Assembly (NCBI RefSeq): GCF_030381805.1 | Contig: NZ_JAUDRH010000009.1 | Coordinates: forward strand, 186,001-250,000 | Direction: 5' to 3' | DNA from: Chlorogloeopsis sp. ULAP01 | GTDB taxonomy: Bacteria > Cyanobacteriota > Cyanobacteriia > Cyanobacteriales > Nostocaceae | DNA: 64,000 nt | Shown: positions 18,846 through 27,120 of the stretch, piece after piece | How the letters are laid out: every line of letters begins with the position of its first letter | Numbering within the stretch: position 1 is the stretch's first letter | Notes under the pieces: generated by a model | Seen by the model: the letters and a program-made list of their open reading frames with translations, nothing else | Told to the model about the DNA's origin: nothing | Database searches by the model: none | Position numbers and translations under genes: made by a program

Positions 18846-19340
18846 ATGCGCTTGCCTATTATTGTTAGTGTGGCATTACTCACCTCTGTGAGTTTGAGTA
18901 CTCCTGTTATGTCTCAACTGCCTGTACAGGTGGTACAATTACCAGCGATCGCTAACTTAAATTTTGACCAATTAATTATCAATCGCCGTTTGTGGAATCA
19001 GCAAAATATTTACAGCTATCGCTATACACTTAGTAGGAGTTGTTTTTGTATACCCGAAGCTAGAGGCCCAGTAGTCATTGAAGTACGTAACGGCATAGCG
19101 ACTTCCATCACTTCTGTAGATACTGGTATGCCAGTTAATCGAGAATATTTTCAAAAATACGATACAATCCCCCAGCTTTTTGTTTTAATCAGAGATGCGA
19201 TCGCCCGTGGAGCATCAAACCTGAGTGTACAGTACGATCCTATACTCGGTTATCCAACCCAAATTAATATTGATTACGACAGTCAAATAGCCGATGAAGA
19301 AGAATATCTCACTATTGAGAGTTTTGAAAAGATAAACTAA
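18846..19340 (+). CDS. Exported DUF6174 protein
   Basis: A 164-residue protein with a signal peptide (hydrophobic residues 4-20, then PVMSQ). The mature part fits DUF6174: WNQQNIYSYRYTLSRSCFCIPE with the Cys-x-Cys pair, VVIEVRNGIATSI, and VQYDPILGYPTQINIDYD close to the end. It is probably periplasmic or lipid-associated. The family has no assigned role. Confidence 0.8.
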   Translation: MRLPIIVSVALLTSVSLSTPVMSQLPVQVVQLPAIANLNFDQLIINRRLWNQQNIYSYRYTLSRSCFCIPEARGPVVIEVRNGIATSITSVDTGMPVNREYFQKYDTIPQLFVLIRDAIARGASNLSVQYDPILGYPTQINIDYDSQIADEEEYLTIESFEKIN

Positions 19341-19429
19341 ATCAAGTCTCTCAAACTTGTTTGGTTAAAAAGACAATTACATAATTTTTTTAGAGCGATC
19401 GCATTCTTAATTTTTCAATTTTTCAAATC

Positions 19430-19453
19430 CCCGACTTCTTTATAGAAGTCGGG
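19430..19453. repeat. Dispersed hairpin CCCGACTTCT/AGAAGTCGGG
   Basis: Perfect 10-bp arms with a 4-nt loop. A near-identical element is the hetP terminator at 36347-36375 and a looser one follows ilvE at 9861. Here it lies about 90 bp after the DUF6174 gene and could end its transcript. Confidence 0.7.
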
Positions 19454-19473
19454 AATCTATAGTATCTTATAAT

Positions 19474-19683
19474 TTGCGTCGTGGAATATTAGGATATCTA
19501 GAAAAACTAAAAGGCTGTAGGGATAAATATAAAATTCGTGTAGCTGACTATCGAATTGAGATTACAGTTAATAACGAAACACAAACATTAGTTTGCGAAA
19601 ACATTGCTCATCCAAAGACATTTACAGAATTTTTCCTTGAAGTGCATACTGCAAAGTACAGTTGTAGGCGATCGCACTCTTAA
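19474..19683 (+). pseudogene. RelE/ParE-type toxin remnant
   Basis: About 69 codons in one frame match the C-terminal two thirds of RelE/ParE toxins: a helix LGYLEKLKG, then DKYKIRVADYRIEITVNN (compare the family's YRIRVGDYRI), a strand and an AHPKTF segment where complete toxins have a HR-x-x-Y type ending. There is no ATG start or ribosome-binding site, the N-terminal helices are missing, and no antitoxin gene is adjacent. I read it as a decayed toxin-antitoxin locus, cut at its 5' side next to the repeat hairpin. Confidence 0.6.
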
Positions 19684-19784
19684 TTTTCTTAATCTCTTAG
19701 CAAAGCACTAGTTTCCACACTTCGGTGTTTTAGAACTTTAGTTCAGAATAATAATGGACGATCACCTACGTACTCTAAACAAAT

Positions 19785-22019
19785 TTAATGCTTCCTTAAA
19801 AGGAAAGATTTGCTATTAATGTCTTCACAGTTTATCTGCACCATACAATTTCTTCCTTGTGCTTTTGCTTGGTATAGCCCGCGATCGGCAGCAGCAATTA
19901 AATTTGCGGGAGATGATTGAATATCAGGAGTAATAGTTGCTACACCAAGACTTAAAGTGATAAATTCATCTACTTGAGAATTTGGATGAGGCAATTTTAA
20001 GGCACTAACATTGTTCTGAATCTCGTTTGCAACTATCATAGCCCCTTGCGCATCAGTATTCGGTAAAATGACTGCAAACTCTTCTCCTCCGTACCGAGCA
20101 ACTAAATCAGCCGGGCGTTTAACTGTCTCTATTGCCTTAGCAACATATCTGAGTGCATCATCTCCTGCTAGATGTCCATGGGTATCGTTGTAAAGCTTAA
20201 AGCAATCGACATCACACAAAATCAAAGATAACGGGGCTTGCTCGCGTGTCAACCTTTCCCACTCTGCCTTTAGCGTATCATCAAAGCAGCGTCGATTTGC
20301 CACTAAAGTCAGACCATCCGAAGAGGCAAGACGCTGTAGTTCCTGGTTTGCTTTTTGTAATTGATGGTAAAGTTCCGATTGGTGAATAGCGATCGCAGCT
20401 TGACTTGCTAGCTGGTTAAATAAATTAATCTCCGATTGCTGCCATTTTCTAGAATTATGGCATTGGTGAGCGATCAATAGTCCCCACAAACGCTCTTGCT
20501 GCAAGATAGGCACAATTAGATTTGCCCGGATTTGCAGACTCCGCAGTAGATTAAGGTGACACGGTAACAATCCCGCAGTTTCTACGTCTTCAATTGCTCT
20601 AGTGTTACCTTGTTGATAGTAAGCTGCGTGGGTAGATTGAAAGCACGTGTCCATCACATGAAATCCCAGAATGGACATACACCCCTCAGCTACAGATTCT
20701 ACAGCGACTAACCCACTCCAGTCAGGCTCAAACTGATAGATTATTACTCGATCTACCTCGAACAGTTGTCGCACCTCGGCTGCTGTGGTTTGCAAGATCT
20801 CGTTTAATTCTAACGAGCATCGAATATGCTGCGTCACGGCGGCAACAACTCGCTCAGACTCGCTTTGATGTTGAATCGGCAGCTCAACCAGTTGACAACA
20901 TGGTGCTACAGTTAATGTATTAGTCTTAAAGTAAGGGGTTACAGTGACAGGTATTGCACTAGGTTTAGCAATCAAATAGCCTTGAGCGAAATCTGCGCCT
21001 CTTGCTTGCAGCCAATTCAGTTCCTCAATGCACTCAATTCCTTCAGCAACAGTCTGAATATTTAAGTTTTGAGCAATCTCAAGAAGCTTCTCGGTAATTG
21101 AAGCTTTGTACAAATCTTGATGCACATCTCGAATTAACCCCATGTCCAGCTTAATAAAGTCTGGACGTAACTGATGTAACAAATTTAAACCGGAATAGCC
21201 AGAACCAAGATCGTCAAGAGCTACCAAAAAACCAGCATCACGGTAGTATTGCAGTACTGCTTTAAGATGATCTAAATCTTGAGGATTGTCTGACTCTACG
21301 ACTTCAAAAACAACTTGTTCATGGGAAATACCTGCTCGATCAATTGCCTCTACCGTAGTGCGTAGGCAAGAAACGGGATCATAAAGCGCCGTGGGTGCAA
21401 AATTGATAAAGATTTGCCCTCTGACTTGGTGGCGACTAAATTGAGCGATCGCGCTGAGGCGAGCAACTCGATCTAGTTGTGGCAAAAGCCCAGCTTCGCT
21501 TGCTAACTCTAGGATAGGCCCAGGCGGCACTAAATTGCCTTGTTCATCAAACCCCCGCAGCAGCGATTCATATCCATAAATTTGAGATGTATCCTTGATG
21601 GAAACAATTGGTTGAAAGTGACTAGTAAATCTTTCCCTTGTCAGCATTTCGACTAGCCAATTCGATTGACTGAATTTAATGAAGCGTTGCAATGAAGCGA
21701 TGTCACTAAAATCCTGAAGTTGAGGTTGGATAGCACCTCGAATAAAAAGAACTTGTGTCTCTCTTAATTCCCTCGGTGTAAGTAGTTGAGCTAAGTCGCG
21801 GGCAATTTCTTGAGTTTGTCCTGGTTTACAATCTAAACTCAGACCTGGTCGTTCTAGCATTAGTTCATACTCAAGGGAAAACTGTTCCAAGTAGGAGATG
21901 ACTTTTTTCAAGGTATGTACAACAGGAAACCAAAGGAAAATTCTGCCTGCTTCCTGAGTGTGGCAGCGTGCAACGTTGCGACAAATACAAGTTTTGGCAA
22001 TAGGACATATTTGGCTCAT
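19785..22019 (-). CDS. EAL-GAF-GGDEF protein with DXCF-type cyanobacteriochrome-like GAF domain
   Basis: A 744-residue cyclic-di-GMP protein. The EAL domain at about 130-355 has ESLLRG (151-156), FEVVES, DDLGSGYS (269-276), IKLD and AEGIE, so phosphodiesterase residues look intact. A GAF domain at about 395-545 has DTCF (Cys459) and PCH (Cys487), 28 residues apart as in DXCF cyanobacteriochromes such as TePixJ, plus the VPIL...LWGLLIAHQC strands. The GGDEF domain at about 565-730 has GGEEF (644-648) and a product-inhibition RxxD site at 635-638. The first 20 residues hold four Cys. Likely a blue/green light-tuned c-di-GMP enzyme. It diverges from the hybrid kinase. Confidence 0.88.
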   Translation of the reverse strand: MSQICPIAKTCICRNVARCHTQEAGRIFLWFPVVHTLKKVISYLEQFSLEYELMLERPGLSLDCKPGQTQEIARDLAQLLTPRELRETQVLFIRGAIQPQLQDFSDIASLQRFIKFSQSNWLVEMLTRERFTSHFQPIVSIKDTSQIYGYESLLRGFDEQGNLVPPGPILELASEAGLLPQLDRVARLSAIAQFSRHQVRGQIFINFAPTALYDPVSCLRTTVEAIDRAGISHEQVVFEVVESDNPQDLDHLKAVLQYYRDAGFLVALDDLGSGYSGLNLLHQLRPDFIKLDMGLIRDVHQDLYKASITEKLLEIAQNLNIQTVAEGIECIEELNWLQARGADFAQGYLIAKPSAIPVTVTPYFKTNTLTVAPCCQLVELPIQHQSESERVVAAVTQHIRCSLELNEILQTTAAEVRQLFEVDRVIIYQFEPDWSGLVAVESVAEGCMSILGFHVMDTCFQSTHAAYYQQGNTRAIEDVETAGLLPCHLNLLRSLQIRANLIVPILQQERLWGLLIAHQCHNSRKWQQSEINLFNQLASQAAIAIHQSELYHQLQKANQELQRLASSDGLTLVANRRCFDDTLKAEWERLTREQAPLSLILCDVDCFKLYNDTHGHLAGDDALRYVAKAIETVKRPADLVARYGGEEFAVILPNTDAQGAMIVANEIQNNVSALKLPHPNSQVDEFITLSLGVATITPDIQSSPANLIAAADRGLYQAKAQGRNCMVQINCEDINSKSFLLRKH

Positions 22020-22355
22020 AAGTAACTATCTTGCTCAACCCGATTTAATTTAGTATTCCCATCAGTTTCCCTATAAGAAATAAACTGTACTGCAATTACG
22101 CATAAAGATTTGATGAGTTGGCAAAGTAAATATTTTCACTGATTGTGTGAGATACTCTTGACTTTTTATAACTAAGGAAAAACTTCCTACATAATTTTTA
22201 TAATTCTGTAGTTGATGTGATTGTTCAAAATAGTTGGTTATGGGAAAAAATCAATACTCACTTTACCCGATATTCAAAAATAGAGTGGAAATGGTCGCTT
22301 AATATTGATATTTCTATGTAATTATCGGGTTATATCCCACCTAAAATTGCAGCAT
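22020..22355. promoter_or_regulatory. Divergent promoter region between c-di-GMP protein and hybrid kinase
   Basis: A 336-bp AT-rich spacer from which both signalling genes are read outward, so both promoters must lie here or just inside the genes. I cannot single out a promoter motif or operator. Confidence 0.45.
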
Positions 22356-25300
22356 ATGCAGAGGCAGTCACAAAACAACTATGAACATAGCCAGCCAGAA
22401 AATTTACTCAGGCACGACGCAGATTTTTTTCAAGCTTTGAGCGTTTGTTGTCCAATAGGTATTTTTTCAACTGATAATCAAGGCCGCTGTACTTATATTA
22501 ATCCAATTGCTCAAATGATATGCGGCTTTGAAGTTGAAGAAATTTTGGGGGAAAGCTGGGTGCAGTTTCTTCACCCTGAGCAACGGGAATCTGTCATGGC
22601 TGCGTGGCTGGAGCGGGTGTTTATTGAAGGTGAGTTTTGTGGTGAATGCTGCTTTCAGAATTTAGATGGGGCAATTCGGTGGGTACAAGTGAAATCCTCA
22701 CAGTTGCGCGATCGCCAAGGAAACCTCATTGGTTCAGTAAACACAGTTGAAGATATGAGTGAGTGTCAAACTGCACTCTCAGAATGTAAGCAAGATCAGG
22801 AAAAGCAATTTCAAGAGCAAGCAAATATTCTGGAGGCTATCCTCTCAGCATCAGTAGATCACATCTATATTTTTGATCGCGCTGGTCGTTATCGCTATGT
22901 GAGTGCAGGTGGAGCCGCCGTGCTGGGTTTGTCCTCACAAGACTTTGTAGGCAAAATCTGGCAAGAATTAAATTTTCCTGTTGATATTACTGTGACAATG
23001 GAGGAGTTAGATACCCATAGACAAACGGTAATTGCAACTGGGCAGCCGCTTCGGAGTGAAACTGCTTATCTTGGAATCGATGGTATGCGTTACTACGAAT
23101 ATATCTTCACTCCATTTCAACCTCCAAATCAAGGTATTGAAGGCGCGATCGCCATTTCTCGCGATATCACAGAGCGCAAACGAACAGAAGCAGCATTGCA
23201 ACAGAGCGAGCAACGGTTGCGATTAGCACAACAGGCAGCCAATATCGGTACTTGGGAATGGAATTTACAAACAAATCAAGTATCCTGGTCAGAAGGGATT
23301 TGGCGTTTATTAGGATTGGAACCCAATTGCGAAGAGCCTGGTTTTAAGGCTTGGCTTGATTTTATCCACCCTGGCGATCGCGAACGGATCATGCAGAATG
23401 TAGAAGCAATATTTGCTCAGGGAGAGGACTATTATGATGAGTTTCGCATTATTCAAAAAGATGGCTCGCCTAGCTGGCTGGCTTCTATAGGACAAGTGAT
23501 TCGCAATGCTCATGGACAGGTTGAGCGGTTTTTAGGCGTAAATATCGACATTAGCGAACGCAAATATGCCGAAGAAGCACTGGAAACAAATTTAGCGCAA
23601 TTAGAAGCAGTAATTAATAGCATGACCGAAGGATTGGTAATCGCCGATCCGCAAGGCAACGTCCTCATGTTTAATCCAGCCGCATTAACTATGCATGGTT
23701 TCCAGTCTGTTGAAGAAGTGCGCCAACCTGTACAATTTTTTGCTAACCTATTCGAGGTACAAGAATTAGATGGTACTCCTGTAGCCTTGGTAGATTGGCC
23801 CCTTGCTCGCGCTTTAGCCGGTGAAGTATTTTCTAGACGGCGATTGTGGCTTCATCGCATAGATACAGGCAAGCGCTGGGTAGCTGAGTACGGAGGAACG
23901 CCTGTACGTAATAAGGCGGGTGATGTCATCTTGGCGATTGTAACTAGCAGTGATATAACCCTACAATATGAAGCCGAGGAAGCACTACGCTCAAGTGAGG
24001 AGCGCTTTCAAGCTTTCATGGCTCATAGTCCTGCCGCCGCCTGGATTACGGATGCAGATGGGCATATTCTTTACCTTAGCCCCACTTATTTCCGAATGTT
24101 CCAGTTTTCTGAAAAGGATGCGATCGGGAAAAGTGTTTTTGAGATTTATGATGCTGAATTTGCGCAACAATTTTTTGACAATATCAGGACTGTTGCCAGA
24201 ACTAATCAAGTTTTAGAGACAATTGAGGCTGCACCTCGCCCGGATGGCACATTAGGAGAATTTCTTGTCTATAAGTTCCCGATCTTGAATTCATCTGGGC
24301 AAGCGATGGTGGGAGGAGTTGCCATAGATATCACTGAACAGCAAACTGCACTGCGCGATCGCAACAGGGCGCAACAGGAACGCGAACAACTCCTGATTCG
24401 GGAGCAAGCAGCACGAGTGGAAGCGGAAACTGCAACAGAGCAAATCGCCAAAATACTGGAAAGTATCACCGACGGCTTTATCGCCTTTGATCGCGAGTGG
24501 CGCTTTACCTACGTAAATCATGAAGGTACTCGAACACTGGGGCGTTCATCGCAACAATTGCTTGGCAAGAATGTCTGGGAAGAATTTCCAGAACTAGCAG
24601 AAACCAGTTTTGGTAAGTTGTACAAACGGGCAATTACAGAACAGCTACCCCTAGAACTAGAAGATTATTATCCACCTTTTGATGCTTGGTTTTCCGTGCG
24701 TGCTTACCCTTTCCCTGAAGGACTTGCGCTTTATTTCCACAATATTAGCGATCGCAAGCGAGCTGAAGTGGAACGGGAACAACTACTAGAGCGCGAACGA
24801 GTGGCTCGCGAAGCTGCTGAATCTGCCAATAGAGTTAAAGATGAATTTTTAGCTGTTCTTTCTCACGAGTTGCGAACTCCACTTAATCCTATTCTCGGTT
24901 GGACGAGACTGCTGCGAACTGGAAAAGTAGATCGACAAAAAACAGCGCTGGCTCTAGAAACTATCGAGCGCAATGTTAAACTGCAAACTCAACTGATCGG
25001 AGATTTGCTTGATGTCTCCCGAATTTTGCAAGGTAAGATGACCTTGAATGTGTGTCCGGTAGATTTAGCTGTGACGATTGAAGCAGCCAAAGAAACAGTA
25101 CGTTTGGCAGCAGAGGCAAAGTCTATTCCAATTCAAACACAATTAGAGCCGACAACCAAACAAGTGATGGGCGATCCAAATCGGTTGCAACAAGTCGTGT
25201 GGAATCTGCTCATCAATGCAGTGAAATTTACTCCTACTGGTGGACAGGTTCATGTCCAGCTGAAGTATGTTGGTACAGAGGCACAAATTATAGTTAAGGA

Positions 25301-25973
25301 TACAGGCAAGGGAATTAGCCCTGAGTTTCTGCCCTACGTGTTTGATACCTTCCGACAAGCTGATGGTACAGTCACGCGCAAATTTGGTGGCTTAGGATTG
25401 GGATTGGCAATTGTCCGCCATATTGTCGAAATGCACGGCGGCTCTGTCTGTGCAGAAAGCCCTGGAGAAGAACATGGAGCAACATTTACAGTCAGGTTAC
25501 CACTAATAAGTACAACTGTACAGTCAAACCAAAACGATACTGTGTTGGATGATTTACCCAGTTTGAGTGGAGTGCAAATCTTAGTTGTAGACGATGAACT
25601 TGATTCGCGCGAGCTAATTAGCTTTATCTTGTCAACTGCTGGCGCACAAGTCACTATAGCCGCATCAGCACAGGAAGCATTGGAGATATTGAAAAAGTCA
25701 CGATTTGACATTGCCGTCTGTGACATCGCCATGCCCGAAGTAAATGGTTATATGCTGATCCAGCAAGTAAGAACTTGGACTGTTGAACAAGGTGGACAAA
25801 TTCCGGCAATTGCCCTGACTGCCTATGCAGGCGAACTGAATCGGCAACAAGCGATCGCTGCTGGATTTCAACAGCACATTTCAAAACCCCTCGAACCAGA
25901 GGAATTAATCGAGGCGATCGCGCTTTTACTTAATATTGCAGTTAGCTCTAGTTACACTGGAGGCACTCAATAG
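22356..25973 (+). CDS. Multi-PAS hybrid sensor histidine kinase with C-terminal receiver
   Basis: A 1205-residue protein counted from the ATG at 22356; an in-frame TTG at 22305 would add 17 residues. About six PAS/PAC units fill residues 25-800. The HisKA box SHELRTPLNP gives the phosphorylated His837, and the HATPase has its N box (LLINAVKF, Asn954), DTGKGI, and GGLGLGLAI. A receiver at about 1073-1190 has Asp1123 in VCDIAMP and Lys1177 in SKPL. No membrane segments, so it is a cytosolic sensor of small ligands, redox or light. The partner regulator is not adjacent. Divergence from the photoreceptor-like gene suggests a shared pathway, but this is only inference. Confidence 0.92.
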   Translation: MQRQSQNNYEHSQPENLLRHDADFFQALSVCCPIGIFSTDNQGRCTYINPIAQMICGFEVEEILGESWVQFLHPEQRESVMAAWLERVFIEGEFCGECCFQNLDGAIRWVQVKSSQLRDRQGNLIGSVNTVEDMSECQTALSECKQDQEKQFQEQANILEAILSASVDHIYIFDRAGRYRYVSAGGAAVLGLSSQDFVGKIWQELNFPVDITVTMEELDTHRQTVIATGQPLRSETAYLGIDGMRYYEYIFTPFQPPNQGIEGAIAISRDITERKRTEAALQQSEQRLRLAQQAANIGTWEWNLQTNQVSWSEGIWRLLGLEPNCEEPGFKAWLDFIHPGDRERIMQNVEAIFAQGEDYYDEFRIIQKDGSPSWLASIGQVIRNAHGQVERFLGVNIDISERKYAEEALETNLAQLEAVINSMTEGLVIADPQGNVLMFNPAALTMHGFQSVEEVRQPVQFFANLFEVQELDGTPVALVDWPLARALAGEVFSRRRLWLHRIDTGKRWVAEYGGTPVRNKAGDVILAIVTSSDITLQYEAEEALRSSEERFQAFMAHSPAAAWITDADGHILYLSPTYFRMFQFSEKDAIGKSVFEIYDAEFAQQFFDNIRTVARTNQVLETIEAAPRPDGTLGEFLVYKFPILNSSGQAMVGGVAIDITEQQTALRDRNRAQQEREQLLIREQAARVEAETATEQIAKILESITDGFIAFDREWRFTYVNHEGTRTLGRSSQQLLGKNVWEEFPELAETSFGKLYKRAITEQLPLELEDYYPPFDAWFSVRAYPFPEGLALYFHNISDRKRAEVEREQLLERERVAREAAESANRVKDEFLAVLSHELRTPLNPILGWTRLLRTGKVDRQKTALALETIERNVKLQTQLIGDLLDVSRILQGKMTLNVCPVDLAVTIEAAKETVRLAAEAKSIPIQTQLEPTTKQVMGDPNRLQQVVWNLLINAVKFTPTGGQVHVQLKYVGTEAQIIVKDTGKGISPEFLPYVFDTFRQADGTVTRKFGGLGLGLAIVRHIVEMHGGSVCAESPGEEHGATFTVRLPLISTTVQSNQNDTVLDDLPSLSGVQILVVDDELDSRELISFILSTAGAQVTIAASAQEALEILKKSRFDIAVCDIAMPEVNGYMLIQQVRTWTVEQGGQIPAIALTAYAGELNRQQAIAAGFQQHISKPLEPEELIEAIALLLNIAVSSSYTGGTQ

Positions 25974-26037
25974 GCTACAACAGTAAAATTGACTAGAACA
26001 ATGCTCTATAGTCTGTGGTATTGCTCTATAAGCAAAA

Positions 26038-26065
26038 AGCGAAGCGGCAATGAACGCGCTTCGCT
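26038..26065. terminator. Bidirectional terminator between convergent genes
   Basis: Arms AGCGAAGCG and CGCTTCGCT (9 bp, perfect) with a 10-nt loop lie between the kinase gene and the small minus-strand gene. On the minus strand the stem is followed by TTTTTGC. Confidence 0.7.
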
Positions 26066-26076
26066 ATTTAAGAACT

Positions 26077-26328
26077 TTAATTCAGAGCTTCGTCTGATTG
26101 AAAATCAAACACAACCATGAAGTTAGCATCAGGCGACAACTGGCGTAGACGTTGCAAATGCCCGTCTGCATCAGAACGACTGCGAAATCTTGCGACAAAA
26201 ACCCTTTGCGTATCTGAAAGTACGCGCACGATTGTCCAAGCATTCAGACGTTGTTTGTAAGCGATCGCGCTTATTTGTGGTTGGGGATCGTTGTATTGAG
26301 TATTTTGTGCCATGATTAAGTTATCCAT
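26077..26328 (-). CDS. Small conserved-looking protein of unknown function
   Basis: An 83-residue soluble protein, or 78 if it begins at the ATG at 26313. It shows an alternating pattern fitting a small alpha/beta fold: WTIVRVLSDTQRVFVARFRSRSDADGHLQRLRQL followed by a strand FMVVFDF. It has no signal peptide, membrane segment or catalytic motif I recognise. A terminator-like hairpin lies directly after the stop, which supports a real gene. No ribosome-binding site is obvious before either ATG. Confidence 0.6.
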   Translation of the reverse strand: MDNLIMAQNTQYNDPQPQISAIAYKQRLNAWTIVRVLSDTQRVFVARFRSRSDADGHLQRLRQLSPDANFMVVFDFQSDEALN

Positions 26329-27120
26329 AAGGTGTTCGATGAAGGGCGTTAGTGAGTCTCTTGGCGGGGATACACTAGCGCTTATTCAAATTAGATTCAA
26401 TTTTTGCAAGCAAAGTTTGTCAAGTGTCAAAGTTCATTGACAGGTGTGAGTAAACAGTGAGTCAGCATAAATAACCAACAAGGGACAAGAAATCCGCAGA
26501 AAACACCCAGGGAAGACAATCAGTGACGTAGCGATTGAATTAGATACGTCCTACCTTTTAAATTTCTCTATTTTGAAAAGAATCAAATATCTCCAAGGCA
26601 AGAGATATCGCTAGTACTTAGCCTACTTGATTTGTATAAAAGCACATAATCAAAGTTAGTGCAAGGCAAATTTGCCTTTTTTTCATGGTTTGATGTATTG
26701 ACTGGTAACTTCCATGCTTGGGCGATCGCTAATTTAAGTTTTTGGTGGCAGCTAACAATAATCACTGTACTATAAAATGTGTATTTTCAAGCTAAATGGG
26801 TTACCCTGCACCGAAGCCGCGCAAAGCGCGTCTACGTCCCTCAACCCAACCTACATCAGTATCATATTTTTTGTGAAATGATATTACGGCTTCTTGTAGA
26901 GTAGGAGTACGAGCTTCGCATACTCTTACGAGAAGCCGTACCTACAGGAGGTGCGTCTGGCGCGTTTACGTGACGCAAACGGTGGAGCTACTGCTTTGGG
27001 GAAGTGCGCCCTTGCAGGTAAAGTTCCTTGTTGCACCTGTTGTCGGGTAGGGGCAAGGCGACTTTCAAAGGTAGCACATAACGCCCAAAATAAGGGCTGT
27101 TCTCACCTATTACCTATCAC
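26329..27120. other. Repeat-rich spacer upstream of the small gene and downstream of selO
   Basis: No credible gene. It contains GC-rich segments of the GAAGCCG/GCAAAGCGCGTCTAC type between about 26815 and 27060, including the hairpin at 26886-26939; these look like dispersed palindromic repeats of Nostocales. Open frames through this stretch have no start signal and follow the repeat composition. Confidence 0.6.
26886..26939. repeat. Dispersed palindrome ACGGCTTCT...AGAAGCCGT
   Basis: Nine-bp perfect arms with an inner GAGTA/TACTC pairing form a long hairpin. Related GAAGCCG segments occur at 26815 and near 28710. Confidence 0.65.

Larger units (their letters stand above)
19341..19784. other. 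Spacer with repeat hairpin and toxin remnant
   Basis: Lies between two convergent genes. It contains a HIP1 octamer near 19396, the hairpin at 19430-19453, and a degenerate RelE/ParE-like coding fragment at 19474-19683. Nothing else recognisable. Confidence 0.6.

Noticed and set aside
19430..19453. Insertion-sequence end next to the toxin remnant
   Set aside because: The hairpin recurs alone after other genes, with no transposase or target duplication nearby.
25334..25732. 132-codon minus-strand frame inside the hybrid kinase
   Set aside because: Antisense shadow of the ATPase and receiver coding region.
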